From NCBI GenBank assembly GCA_014155875.1, contig JACEFZ010011379.1:5001-69000 (forward strand): 64,000 nucleotides of DNA, read 5' to 3'. Source of the DNA: Cepaea nemoralis. Lineage: Eukaryota > Mollusca > Gastropoda > Stylommatophora > Helicidae. Under the pieces are notes generated by a model. It saw nothing but the letters and a program-made list of their open reading frames with translations, did not search any database and was not told the origin of the DNA. Positions 45,573 through 57,059 of the stretch are shown piece by piece; the first letter of the stretch is position 1, and every line of letters starts with the position of its first letter. The translations under genes and the position numbers were made by a program.

Positions 45573-46292
45573 TTACCGGTTGTTGTCTCTCTTGGTGTTC
45601 CAACTAGTTCCTCGTCTTGGTTTATCTTCGTATCGTCTAGGTCTTCTCTGATACCTTGTTTCGAGGACGGGTTGGCCATTCGGTCCATGAGGTGACCAGC
45701 AACTTCTAAATCTGCTGCACTCTTGTTCTTGGTCGCTGTTGTTCTGGCTTTCTGCCTCCACTTCGATTTCTTCTTGTGTGGCTTCTTCTTCTGCCTGGGC
45801 CATTGCATCTTCTGATTCAGGTGTTTCAGACGTGGATATGAGCTGTTCCATTACTCCTCTTTCTTCTTGTATTTGTTTGAGATTTGCTTCTGTCTTTTCT
45901 CTCTCGTCTTGCATTTTTGCTAGAGTTTCGTCTGTTTCCGCCTTTATAGCAACCATTCGAGCGACATCCTGCTCAATCTTCTGTTGAACTTGCTTCAATT
46001 CGTCAAGGATGCGCTGAACGGCTGTTATCTGTGTTTCTTGCGTCTTGTCTTTTTCTTCCTCCATGCTTTTCAACTGTGACCTTAGGTCCTTCAGTTGGCC
46101 TTCCAGTTGCACTTTGTCGCTTTTTGTGAGTCTATTGGTAGCCTCGTACTTCCTCCTAGCCTCTTTATATGGTAGGTTAGATTTTATGGCTATCTTCATG
46201 GCTTCCTTGCTGTCTTGGTAGCAGGGGCAGCCGAGGTATCTGGCGCCGTGGTTGCCGAGGCAGTTGGCGGCCTTTCTGTTTGGGTTAGGCCT
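45573..46292 (-). CDS. LINE ORF1-like coiled-coil protein fragment or captured exon
   Basis: The minus strand is open for about 240 codons from the AG at 46292 to TAA at 45573. It starts RPNPNRKAANCLGNHGARYL, GCPCYQ, matching the last zinc knuckle of jockey/I-type ORF1 proteins (CGxNHxAxYxGC) but with the first Cys replaced by Ala. PYKEARRKYE follows, then a long heptad coiled coil (about residues 100-190 of the open frame), an acidic Glu/Gln-rich stretch and a basic Arg-rich tail (YQRRPRRYEDKPRRG). Upstream on minus a pyrimidine tract and CAG give a plausible 3' splice site. The usual N-terminal ORF1 part is missing. It may be a young LINE fragment, an exapted exon, or the ORF1 of the I-like LINE at 40405; I cannot decide. 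The nominal ATG start further upstream lies before the similarity begins. Confidence 0.5.
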   Translation of the reverse strand, partial: RPNPNRKAANCLGNHGARYLGCPCYQDSKEAMKIAIKSNLPYKEARRKYEATNRLTKSDKVQLEGQLKDLRSQLKSMEEEKDKTQETQITAVQRILDELKQVQQKIEQDVARMVAIKAETDETLAKMQDEREKTEANLKQIQEERGVMEQLISTSETPESEDAMAQAEEEATQEEIEVEAESQNNSDQEQECSRFRSCWSPHGPNGQPVLETRYQRRPRRYEDKPRRGTSWNTKRDNNR

Positions 46293-46306
46293 CTGGAAGG
46301 AAAGGT
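46286..46306 (-). promoter_or_regulatory. Putative 3' splice site
   Basis: The minus strand reads TATACCTTTCCTTCCAG then AGGCCTAACC, a pyrimidine tract followed by CAG/AGG immediately before the similarity to LINE ORF1 begins. Prediction by eye only. Confidence 0.35.
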
Positions 46307-47046
<740 letters not shown>

Positions 47047-47095
47047 TATACAAGAAAGTCTACGTTTAGGGTTTTAATTTTTTATAATTAATGTT

Positions 47096-47345
47096 AAGCC
47101 GGCTCCATGGCCGAGGAGTTAGCAGCTTTCTCCGCTAACCCCGAATACTCTCGTCACGTGACGCGACGAGAATTAGCAGTGGTTCGAATTGCAAAAGTGA
47201 CTTATGAGAGTATGGAGCCGGTCGCTCAGAAAGTCGTGGTGTGCTGATGAGCGTAATCTAGCCTAGGAATCAACATACAGCTGAAAGATGCTGGTGTTGA
47301 CCGCAATATCCTGAAACAGGATGGAAACGCGGGGGAAAAAAAATA
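47096..47345 (+). mobile_element. SINE-A copy
   Basis: GCCGGCTCCATGGCCGAGGA (A box), AGTGGTTCGAATTGC (B box), GAGCCGGTCGCTCAGAAAG, CAACATACAGCTGAAAGATG, GGTGTTGACCGCAATATCCT and an A-rich end. ATAATTAAT flanks both sides, a possible 9-bp duplication. Confidence 0.82.
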
Positions 47346-47924
47346 ATTAATTTTCAAAGTTAATTGTATATAAAACGCTGAAAAGAAATGGATCTAGCTT
47401 CTAGGATTGGCTTAGAACTTTCTCTGTCCTCAGCTGCCCGGCTTTAAATCCTGGGTCTTAGAATTCGGTCAAATCATTTTAGTGGTTCGGGCTAGGACTC
47501 AGTGGCACTAAACATTTAATACTGTCTGCCTTGGCTTCGCCTGTAGGGTCAATCACCTTGTTCCCTTCTCACTCGGGTACTGACTGGTAATGACTCTGCA
47601 CTGCTTCCGAGTGGTGGCATATACACCTGACTAGCACCGGTTTGGTCTAGCACTCTGTTGTAGTGTGCATGCAATTTACTTGTAGCACGTTGTTGGAAGC
47701 GTGGTGTTTCTGTATGCAATCTCTGGTCTCTTATCAAGCTGAAACGACACAAAGACAGACTCTTATAAGTTTCTCGTGGCGAATTACTTCCCACCTGTCC
47801 CCACATTTTCTTCGGCCTACTATTTTATGAAGATCTCGTCATCAGGCAAATACTTATCTAAGGATATATAAATCTGTTCTATAGCGGTTCCTTCAATCAG
47901 TGATACAACTGGCTGACATTTTCA
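47346..47924. other. No recognisable gene
   Basis: Mixed-composition sequence with one short open minus frame (47549-47806). No domain or repeat match within the window. Confidence 0.4.
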
Positions 47925-48480
47925 TCCATCATGTGCCATGGCGATAAGCGAGGATGGTCATGTCCTGATATCTCACTCGATCACCAGAGTCGTGGATCAT
48001 CTCCGTGTTCCCGTCTCGACCATGACACATGGCCAAGCCATCCCTGTATTTACGTCTCGATCTTCGACTTGGTCTCTTCCCTTCGATCTTGCCAGTTGTC
48101 ACTAAGTTCTGAAAGTCTCTCATAACACGCCCAAAATTTTGACTGTCTAGGTCTAATGTCTCTAATCAGTTTACGATCTTCATTTGTTTCTTGAAGGACT
48201 TGTTCATTGGTTTTTCTTGTCTGTCCATGGTATTCTTTGCATTTTCCTCAGAAACCACATTTACACAGCCATCAGATGTTTTTCAGCTTGACTGCTCATT
48301 GTCCAAGCTTCACATTTATACAAAAGTACAGGTTCTATGTAGCTCTTCAACACTCTTTTTCTCGTTTCAATTGATATATTTTTATTGGTCAATATGTTTT
48401 TCATCTTTCAAAAGGCTACCTTCGCAATGTCAATTCTTGTTCTAATCACTTCAAGGCTAACATCTAGTACTAGGCACAGG
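47925..48480 (-). pseudogene. RTE-like LINE 3' portion
   Basis: The minus frame 48123-47929 reads RDFQNLVTTGKIEGKRPSRR, SRRKYRDGLAMCHGRDG, MIHDSGDRVR, the RTE C-terminus. Toward 48480 the RTRI- and KMK-coding blocks appear, separated by frameshifts. It is the same length class and boundaries as the 19825-20490 copy, suggesting a common truncation point or coincident decay. Confidence 0.82.
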
Positions 48481-48699
48481 AATAGCCACAGATCCTGTCC
48501 CTACAAAACCGTTGATGCTTCATACAAATGAAGGCACATCAATCATGAGTGAGAATCAGACTGAATGTAGTTAATCGATGTGAATCCCTCCGACGATCAA
48601 CGTGTATCAGAAACACTCTTGTCGCATCCCTACTGAACAATGGAAGTATATTATGATTAACTTCGGGTGGTCCCTGCGATCACAACACTCTAATTATGT

Positions 48700-49085
48700 C
48701 AAATCTAGCAATCATGATTTTACTGTAACTACGAAATATAACAATCAATCAAGAATTCAGTTCCGACGACGAACTCTAAATAATCAAGAATTTGCTATGA
48801 GCTTAGAATTCCAACAACCAAACAAGAACTCTAATCAGCCAAAAATTCGATTCACACGACGAATTCCAAACAATCAAGAATGTGTTATGAACCAAGAGGT
48901 CTAAACAGCCAAAATAATTCGAGGCGGATTCCGAATTCCAAACAGTCAAGAATTTGATTAAAACTTTGTATTCTAAACAATCATGAACTCTCCTCGGCCA
49001 AAGATTCTAATAAACCCAATAAGAATTATAATTACTGAGATTTCTAATAGAAAAAAGAATTATAATCAAACCAAGAATTATAGCA
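48700..49085. repeat. Degenerate AATTC/CAATCAAGAATT minisatellite
   Basis: Words such as GAATTCCAAACAATCAAGAA and TCTAAACAATCATGAACTC recur at irregular 40-60 bp spacing. The open frame 48602-48904, rich in N, Q and R, is a translation of this repeat. Confidence 0.7.
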
Positions 49086-49424
49086 CACAAGCGTATGTAC
49101 TCTTTTCAAGTGATTTTTCACTGCCATCATCGTACCTTTATGGCGTGTGCCCTAGATATGTATAACAACAAGTGTATTACTCTATCTTTATTACCTCTGT
49201 CATCCATGTGGCTAGAATTATTTATGTTCTATGACTGCAACAATTCTATCGCGTGGGTAATCCATTCTAACATATATTACACTTACAATCCTCCACTAAC
49301 AATCATAATTCTAATCCCTAGTCAAGTCAACAAGCTTCTGTCCTTCTGCCTCATGATTACCACTGCAGTCATCGCACAGTCATTGCTTGTGTTTTATCTA
49401 GGTTATAATTACTCAGTTCACGGA

Positions 49425-49645
49425 AACTCTGGCAATGTTAGTAAGCTTGGTTTGCATCATCACATTGTAAATTTATTTATTTATGCCTCTGGAAAATTGA
49501 ATCTTCTCCTACAGTACATCAATCCTATATGGAAATAATGTCAATGTGAGTGGGCTTGGCTTGCATCACCACATTGTTATGGCATTTATTTATGAGTCTG
49601 GCAAGTGAATCTTCTCCGACAGTACGTCAATCCTATACGCTATGA
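49425..49645. repeat. About 108-bp tandem duplication
   Basis: Two units share AATGT-AGT-GCTTGG-TTGCAT, CACATTGT, ATTTATTTATG and TCTTCTCC-ACAGTAC-TCAATCC. Confidence 0.8.
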
Positions 49646-50270
49646 AACATGCCATTATGATTGAACCTTCATATAGAGACACAAGTATCTATCTCGTGAA
49701 TAAATGGTAATATCTTACAACAGAATATCGAAACCTATTTAGCACAAGCGAGGTATTAATTCTGTGGAGGGAAATGTATAATTAGTACAATCGAACAACG
49801 TATCATTATTTTTCGGACTCACTCAGCCAAAATCTGTGTACTCTTATTTAAACGGTCTGGGCAAATATTTTAAATAATTTTGTAGGTGACAAATTTTGTG
49901 CTTAACGCCAAAAGTGTCCAGATCCGCTCAACTGTACACTGGTCAAGAGAAAGACTAGATTTCGACCAGGCACTTTCCACTACAGCTTTTCTCCCGCGCC
50001 TGTGCATTGGTCGACCTCTGACTCCGTTGTTACGGCTGCTAAATGCGTTTTGATTGGATTACCCCATGAGCCGGCCAAACTGCATGATAGATACATATGG
50101 AAACTATGTCGCTATCCTCCATTACCAGTCACCAAAGTTCTATTTACTTATAAATTATGGTTAAGATTGTACAACATTTATGATTACAATAGTAGTAACT
50201 CTTCTGTTTGCATAAGCAAAGGTCAGGCTTCCGGTACACCACTAAATTTACATATTTTCAACATAGTTAT
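49646..50270. other. No recognisable gene
   Basis: AT-rich. A 101-codon open frame (50002-50307) runs into the hairpin at 50271 and has no family signature. Confidence 0.45.
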
Positions 50271-50408
50271 AAATTTGGGCACTCTTCCGACAGACGGGTC
50301 TAAATAGTTCTGCAGTGAATAATTTTATATAACTAACACTAACCCTAAACCCTAACTTATTCACTGCAGAACTATTTAGACCCGTCTGTCGGAAGAGTGC
50401 CTAAATTT
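50271..50408. repeat. Near-perfect 52-bp inverted repeat (hairpin)
   Basis: The left arm 50271-50322 starts AAATTTGGGCACTCTTCCGA and ends GTTCTGCAGTGAATAA. The right arm 50357-50408 is its complement with one mismatch (51 of 52). The 34-base loop contains ACCCTAAACCCTAAC. It may be a fold-back transposon or MITE: the outermost AAATTT is itself palindromic and could be a target duplication. 50409-50935 shows nothing else. Confidence 0.93.
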
Positions 50409-50995
50409 GATATCGAGATAATAATATGGCGGGTTCACCTTGTCCTAAACATCCACATGAATGGTTTGCGACCTCCGCCTGTGGCAGAAATGACCGGCCT
50501 TTTGGGCAAATGAGTACTCACCTCTGTTCAAGTACAGGCTTGTCCACTTTACATAAACGTGACATTTAAAAGTTACATAAAGCATATGTCCACCTATGGA
50601 CTCTTCCAGCTAGCAATAATAAAAGTCCATATTCAAAATTTGATTGTTTTATGACTTTTGGTTATTTTATGTATTTTCTGGGAGGCGAATCTCTGGTCAT
50701 GTAAGAGAAAGCATATTTACAAATGCTTCAATCTTAAAATATATGGAACGATTAAGCAGCTCGTATTCACAACATATATAATCATGGGAATGATAAATGC
50801 ATGCATGCTTCATATAGATGTTACACTTCTTTATCGTTGCAACGTCATCTTTTTAGTGTTTAAGATAACGGAATTCTTCTGATTTTTTGTGTCATTGCTG
50901 TACTAAGACTAGACTGGGTCATTTATAGCCCCTAGTTTTGTCTTCATGCTATGATCTATATATTCTATCTATCACATCTTCTTACCTGGCTATCA

Positions 50996-51084
50996 TCCTC
51001 TCTCTCTTTCTCTCTCTCTCTCTGTCTCTCTCTTTGTCTCCCTCCCTCTCTCTCTCACACACACACATTCTCTCTCTCTCTCTC

Positions 51085-51176
<92 letters not shown>

Positions 51177-51178
51177 CT
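50996..51178. repeat. (CT)n, CA and (AT)n microsatellite cluster
   Basis: A CT-rich run lies at 50998-51085 with CACACA at 51056-51066, followed by (AT)n at 51086-51173 with one ATTATA phase break at 51121-51126. Confidence 0.95.
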
Positions 51179-51179
51179 C

Positions 51180-51960
51180 CTCTCATCATGTTCCTCTTGT
51201 ACCTTGCGGTGTCGAGGTGAAGTATAAACAGCGGGAGAGTGTCCGCTTATGGGCTTCATGCATCGATATTCCCATGGACTCTGTTATTCCCTGCGTCCAT
51301 CGTTTACGTGGTTGGCCTCTTCTTCTGCTTCAGTCTGATCTGTACATCATTGCTTGTTGTTGTATACTGTTAGTTGGTAACCTACTTGCATGGCCAAACC
51401 ATTTGACTTGCTGCCTTCTAATAAAATCTACGGCAGATATAACCTCCACTTTAGTCCTGATTTCTTCATTTCTGATCTTATCTCTTCTAGATACATTGAG
51501 TATTCTTCTCAGGAATCTCATTTCTGTTGTTGTCATTTGTCATTTATCTTTGCATGTCATTGTCCAGGTTTGGCATTTGTAACATAGAGTTAGTCGGAAA
51601 ATTGTGTTGTAAAGTGCTTTCTTGGTAGTTATTGATATATGTTTGTTCTTTAGTATTTGTGTAATTTCTCCAATGAGTTGGTTTGCCTTATTGCATTTAT
51701 TTTCAATCTAGTCTTCTTATTTGCCATTTGATGATACTATACTTCCTAGGTACTTGAAACTCTTGACATGTTTCAAGGGATGTTCGTTTATGTGAATTGT
51801 TATTGTTTTTTCTTCTGTAGTTATAGTCATTACCTCTGTTTGACTTGTTCTGATTTTCATGTTATGTTCCCTACACATTTCGTTTAGACTATTCATGTGG
51901 TCTTGCATTATAATTCAGCTTCTGATTTTGCTATTAGTTGTTGGTCGTCCGCAAACAGGA
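51180..51960 (-). pseudogene. LINE RT palm-edge to C-terminus remnant
   Basis: The minus frame 51908-51717 reads MQDHMNSLNEMCREHNMKIR, TSQTEVMTITTEEKTITIHI, LKHVKSFKYLGSIVSSNGK, the region just after the YADD motif in non-LTR RT. Frame changes follow, then TTTEMRFLRRILNVSRRDKI and VKWFGHASRLPTNSIQ (51536-51330), and an RGQPRKRW-type end. It ends next to the AT/CT microsatellites. The same family appears at 9690-10110 and perhaps 26775. Confidence 0.75.
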
Positions 51961-52044
51961 GTTCTCTAATGGTGTAATTTGCAGATGGTTCTTCTTCTGT
52001 GTTCTCGTCATGCGGTCTCTGTTTAGCTGGTTTCTTTACATAGT

Positions 52045-52920
<876 letters not shown>

Positions 52921-52991
52921 CCCTTTCAATGTACTACACGATTATTTTTAATCATAATCAGCATTTTAAAACAACTATATTTGTCAAATAA

Positions 52992-53012
52992 TTCTCTGTT
53001 TAATATTTCAGG
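52992..53012 (+). promoter_or_regulatory. Putative 3' splice site upstream of GPCR
   Basis: TTCTCTGTTTAATATTTCAG followed by GTTTATC is a plausible acceptor (AG at 53010-53011). It would leave a 5' untranslated exon start about 175 bases before the ATG, with the GT array inside the intron. Seen by eye only. Confidence 0.35.
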
Positions 53013-53187
53013 TTTATCAAAGCTTCACATGCGACCTCGTCCAAATGTCAATATCGTAGGCTGCGTAAAGTGAACAACAATGTCCAGGGCTGATGCACAT
53101 CGAGTAGACTAACTCGATAAGCGTCTATCAAACCTTCCATCATTCAGAAACCAGCAAACGGTCATCGCCATTTGAAGTTACATATCA

Positions 53188-54993
53188 ATGCAGCCACAAA
53201 GACCTCTTGTTGTCACCACGATGGTCTACCACCGTCCCGTATCATCAGAAGATTACTATTCAGTGCAAGTCAGTGGACACTTACATCATGAAGTTGTCAC
53301 ATACAACTGGCATGTTACTGGCTCATCGCTGACTAAAGAAGCCAACGTTTCAACATCACTTTTCCAAGAGATGGACATGAACGTCTCTTTGTCGATATGC
53401 GGAACCAACTCCAGCGATCTGTGGCTAATGATGTCCCCCATCTGCTCTACCAGGTACCGTTCTATAGAGATCTTTCTCATCGTCGCCATCACTTTATCGT
53501 TAATTACGCTGTGGACTATTTTGGGAAATGTCCTAGTTTTGTTCGCACTGTACAAGTATGGGACATTGCGTACAATGTCTAATTGTCTTATAGGGAACCT
53601 GGCAATCAGCGACCTACTGCTAGCTCTGACCGTGTTGCCTATATCCACAGGACATGATTTACTTGGCTACTGGGTGTTTGGGGAAGTCACCTGTACAATC
53701 TGGCTTTGTGTTGACGTTCTCTACTGTACAGCATCAATTTGGGGCCTCTGTACAGTAGCTTTCGACCGCTATTTAGCAACAGTCTACCCGGTATGGTACC
53801 ACGACCAGAGATCGGTGCCTAAAGCAGTAGGGTGTATTGTTTTTGTATGGATATTTTCCGTTATCATCTCATTCGCTCCTTTTATAGGATGGCGGCACAT
53901 GATACCTAGCTTTTTCACATTTAATCCCATGATTCAGAGACATGAATGTATCCTGTTTACTTCAAGTAGCTATGTTCTGTATTCTGCAATGGGCTCCTTC
54001 ATTATTCCCGCGATCTTCATGACATTTATTTATATACGCATATTCATGGTGCTGCACAACCAATCAAAAGGTATAAAAACAAGAGTTTGCGCTACAACAA
54101 CAATGCCTACTCCTGCTGACAACGGATATCCGGTGATCAAACTACCTTCTGATGAAACTATGAATGGCGATTGTAGAGACTTGACAACTACCAGCCTTGT
54201 CTCAGGAACGGCAGAAAGTTCAAACAATCTAGAACACATAGGAGACACTGATTCAAAATTAGACAAAAACTGTATTCTCACAAACCAACATATAATACAA
54301 CCACTGCTGGGTGGTTCTGTTGTATCCAAAGAAACAGACACTACATTAAATGGACAGATACCCATTTCATATAAATCAAAGCTTTCGATCAATACCACGA
54401 ATCTTAGAAGTAACAGTTTCGCCGTCCCCTCAGACGTGACAAAACACTTCCTGAACATTGCAGACCTGGATCGGAGAAATAGCCACACTGCAACAATTCA
54501 GAGAAGTACGTCAGACACTGAAAATATTAATGTCTATATGCACGATCTTAGATTGTCGCCCGAGTGCCACAGAAGCAAGAGTGCTAGCGCTCTCAGCTCT
54601 AATGAAGAAACAGATAAGCTCAGCCATCCGTCAGCTCCACGTAGATCGCTACCCTGCAACATCTCGACCTTTCAACGCAACAGTCGTATGACAGTGAGCA
54701 TGAAGAGACGGTTTGAGCTTAGGGAACAACGGGCAACAAAACGTATGCTTCTCATCATGATCTGCTTCTGCGTGTGCTGGATGCCCTTCCTGTTTATGTA
54801 CATACTGAGAAGTGTATGTCAGACGTGCGACATGAATCATCACTTTGTTGCTGCCATTATCTGGCTAGGTTACGTCAATTCAAGCCTCAATCCTATTCTC
54901 TACGCGCTGTTCAATGATGATTTTAAAAGTGCTTTCAAGAAGATTCTGGGATTTGCACCACTTTATGTTAAGAACAGACGACTGCGGAGATAA
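53188..54993 (+). CDS. Aminergic-type class A GPCR (D2/alpha-adrenergic/octopamine-like), intronless coding region
   Basis: 601 residues in one open frame; an in-frame TGA at 53173 makes ATG 53188 the most upstream start. The N-terminus of about 90 residues has N-glycosylation sites at N53, N65 and N74. Seven membrane segments lie at about 93-118, 129-152, 167-190, 211-232, 259-288, 519-541 and 552-575. Class A marks: N113 in GNVLV, D142 in TM2, C169/C254 disulfide, DRY 193-195, CWMPF 530-534, NPILY 568-572 and E513 pairing with R194. Amine-binding marks: D176 in CVDVLYCTASI, W172, S266 and S270 in TM5, W559 and Y562. The aromatic expected after F534 is L535. The third intracellular loop is long (about 225 residues, Ser/Thr-rich) and the C-tail short, as in Gi-coupled amine receptors. 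Ligand unknown; amine recognition is inferred. Confidence 0.93.
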   Translation: MQPQRPLVVTTMVYHRPVSSEDYYSVQVSGHLHHEVVTYNWHVTGSSLTKEANVSTSLFQEMDMNVSLSICGTNSSDLWLMMSPICSTRYRSIEIFLIVAITLSLITLWTILGNVLVLFALYKYGTLRTMSNCLIGNLAISDLLLALTVLPISTGHDLLGYWVFGEVTCTIWLCVDVLYCTASIWGLCTVAFDRYLATVYPVWYHDQRSVPKAVGCIVFVWIFSVIISFAPFIGWRHMIPSFFTFNPMIQRHECILFTSSSYVLYSAMGSFIIPAIFMTFIYIRIFMVLHNQSKGIKTRVCATTTMPTPADNGYPVIKLPSDETMNGDCRDLTTTSLVSGTAESSNNLEHIGDTDSKLDKNCILTNQHIIQPLLGGSVVSKETDTTLNGQIPISYKSKLSINTTNLRSNSFAVPSDVTKHFLNIADLDRRNSHTATIQRSTSDTENINVYMHDLRLSPECHRSKSASALSSNEETDKLSHPSAPRRSLPCNISTFQRNSRMTVSMKRRFELREQRATKRMLLIMICFCVCWMPFLFMYILRSVCQTCDMNHHFVAAIIWLGYVNSSLNPILYALFNDDFKSAFKKILGFAPLYVKNRRLRR

Positions 54994-55046
54994 CTCTATC
55001 ATCTGTAATATCATGCGCCCGCCCATACCTAATTCATTTATACTTA

Positions 55047-55052
55047 ATTAAA
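55047..55052 (+). terminator. Possible poly(A) signal of the GPCR
   Basis: ATTAAA lies 54 bases after the stop codon. No canonical AATAAA is nearer. The LINE insertion starting near 55118 would limit the 3' UTR or lie within it. Confidence 0.35.
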
Positions 55053-55117
55053 AGTCATGCCTTAGAGCGACACTTTGAGGTGTATATTTTCTTTACTCTC
55101 AGCGTGCCATACATAAT

Positions 55118-56620
55118 AGCTACTAGTTGAGTTGAGTTGAGTTGAGTTGAGTTGAGTTGAGTTGAGCTAAGAACCGACATCACTGCACTCAGGACATTCC
55201 CATACGCGTTCCGTCCCCTCCTTCAACAGCCAGCGAGAGGTCATACTACTAATCGTTCCACCGCTATCTGATTGAAGTTCTCTTTGTCTTCCTTCTCAAT
55301 TTTGAGATTCTTCCAGAAATCCCTGCCGATCCCCCGCAATATCATTCTTTCCACATACGGGTTCTCAGTATGTTGCCCCGCTTAGTCCCACGGGCGCTCA
55401 ACTACCTCTCCATTGTCCATACGTAATCTACTACCAAGAGGTGCATTCCCTGCCAGCCTATCAGCCTGTTCATTCCTCCACACTTCCGCATAACCAGGTC
55501 AAAATATCCATACAATTCTCACAATCTGTGACCTCTGAAGCGATGATAGCCATTCCACAAGAAACGTTCCTTTCTCCACCTTACTATGCATACTCCTTGA
55601 GTCCGTAATTAATACAATGTGTGTTGCAGTGGCCTCCTCTAACAAATAGAATGCCGCTGTTACTCTTTCCACCTCCATTCTCATGCTGGAAGTCTGTAGT
55701 CTCATATACCAGACTCTCTTTTTCAAGCATCGTCCATTAGTCTTCACGATGAAACATAGTCCACTAAGTCTTTTTCTCACCGCTGACCCATCGGTGTAGA
55801 TCACTATGTCACCTTAATGTCTGTTACCGGGATTTTTTTTTTCGTGGACTCTAGTAATACAATTCCCCTGGTCTCTGGGTAGTGAGATCGGACGCCCGTG
55901 TGTATTGTTGCGCACGTAAAATATCCCTTGGCAGTTGGAAATCGAAAAATAGTAGCCTAACGGCGCTGCCCGGGCAAAATTTCGAGTTAAAAATCTTCCC
56001 AAAGTATTTCAGGATCCTCGCCGGTGCTACTGAGTTCGTGCACTGAGCTGAGTTTATCCAGACTCAGGTTTGAGTTAGGAGGAAAACGGAGTACTTATGG
56101 GTTGCACCCGTGTGCCGTGATGTTGATCCATCGACTAAACTAAACTAAATGTCTGTTACAATGGATTAGTTGTTGCACCTCAACCACTGTGCGGCCAGCT
56201 GCCCATTCTCTGCACTCACGACCTAGTGTTACTATTACATTGTGCCAGTCCTTCATGTCTTCCGGAATTTCAACCCACTCTTTTTCACGACTGATGGTCT
56301 CTAGATCACACACATGGCGTATAGTTATTTCTGCCTGTGCCATCCAGGACCTGCCTCGTCTCAGCCTTTGACCTTTGAACATATCTATGGCTGTCTGCAG
56401 GGGGTGAATCGTATCTGAAGCAACTCGCAGGTACCATTTGGCTTGAAGGACCCAATGCCTGTTTTCCATTGTTGGTAGTGCCAGGATATGCCTAATGCAT
56501 TTAATTGGTGTGTTCTTTGTGCACCCCAAGATCACTCGCATGGCCGCATTCTGTATGCATTCCAACCTTTCAAGCTGGCTCTTTGACACAGTCAGGAGCC
56601 CCAAACCATACTCAATGATA
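55118..56620 (-). pseudogene. I-like LINE with RNase H, split by SINE-F
   Basis: On minus, 56604-56160 encodes the same thumb region as 40952-41512 (LLTVSKSQLERLECIQNAAM, GQRLRRGRSWMAQAE). After the SINE, 55804-55499 gives RNase H: MIYTDGSAVR, SMRMEVERV and LITDSRS. A stop replaces the codon before PGYAEVWRNEQADRLAG. The 3' end is (AACTC)n, seen as (TTGAG)n at 55127-55168. Compared with the 40405 copy the 3' tail is preserved here. Both are 5'-truncated at nearly the same RT position. Adjacent to the GPCR 3' end. Confidence 0.88.
55828..56147 (+). mobile_element. SINE-F, 5'-truncated, 12-bp target duplication
   Basis: The copy starts at CCGGGATTTTTTTTTTCGTG (tRNA-like head lost) and runs through GTGAGATCGGACGCCCGTG and GCTGCCCGGGCAAAATTTCG to GATGTTGATCCATCGACTAA and ACTAAACTAA. 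AATGTCTGTTAC is present at 55816-55827 and 56148-56159. Removing the insert restores the LINE sequence seen at 40880-40920. Confidence 0.93.
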
Positions 56621-56639
56621 AAAATATATATTTAAAAAT

Positions 56640-56798
56640 AAAAAGTATAGTTACTAATGCTCCTCTTACTCTATGCACTACTTCTTATATTACTACTATT
56701 AGTACTGCGGCTGTGCTACTACGTCAACTATTATAACTGCAACAAATACTACTAGTACTACTTCTAACTGCACCTACTATAATGATAACGACTAGCAC
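56640..56798. repeat. Degenerate TAC/ACT trinucleotide tract
   Basis: Repeated CTACTA/ACTACT words with interruptions. Confidence 0.6.
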
Positions 56799-57020
56799 TA
56801 CTTGTCGCGGTAGCACAGTGGATAGAAAGTTTTCCTACCGGTCCTGTGGTCAATGGGTTCGAATTCACATAAGTTTTAAACTTGATTTGGTCTTCCAGGT
56901 CGACCCAGACTAAAGTAGACACCAGGACGTGTCTTAGGAAGTAAAGACAGCCGGTGTGATATTGACCACATCAGCCATCTAGTGCCGATTGGTCTATAAA
57001 GATGTGGGGCAAACATCATA
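56799..57020 (+). mobile_element. SINE-C copy
   Basis: CGCGGTAGCACAGTGGATAG (A box), AATGGGTTCGAATTCAC (B box), TTTTAAACTTGATTTGGTC, AGGTCGACCCAGACTAAAG, GAAGTAAAGACAGCCGGTG and ATTGACCACATCAGCC. A CTTCTTCTTC run follows at about 57026. Confidence 0.8.
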
Positions 57021-57059
57021 TACCCTTCTTCTTCTTCATCTTCTGCTTCTGCGTTCATC

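Noticed and set aside
48602..48904. 100-codon Asn/Gln/Arg-rich frame
   Set aside because: It is a translation of a degenerate minisatellite; it has no start context or family match.
49095..49538. 147-codon hydrophobic frame
   Set aside because: It spans the start of a tandem duplication and AT-rich sequence; no signal peptide, domain or supporting context is convincing.
53286..54843. Minus-strand open frames inside the GPCR
   Set aside because: They are shadows of the coding strand; none has a domain, and the plus frame carries all class A receptor motifs.
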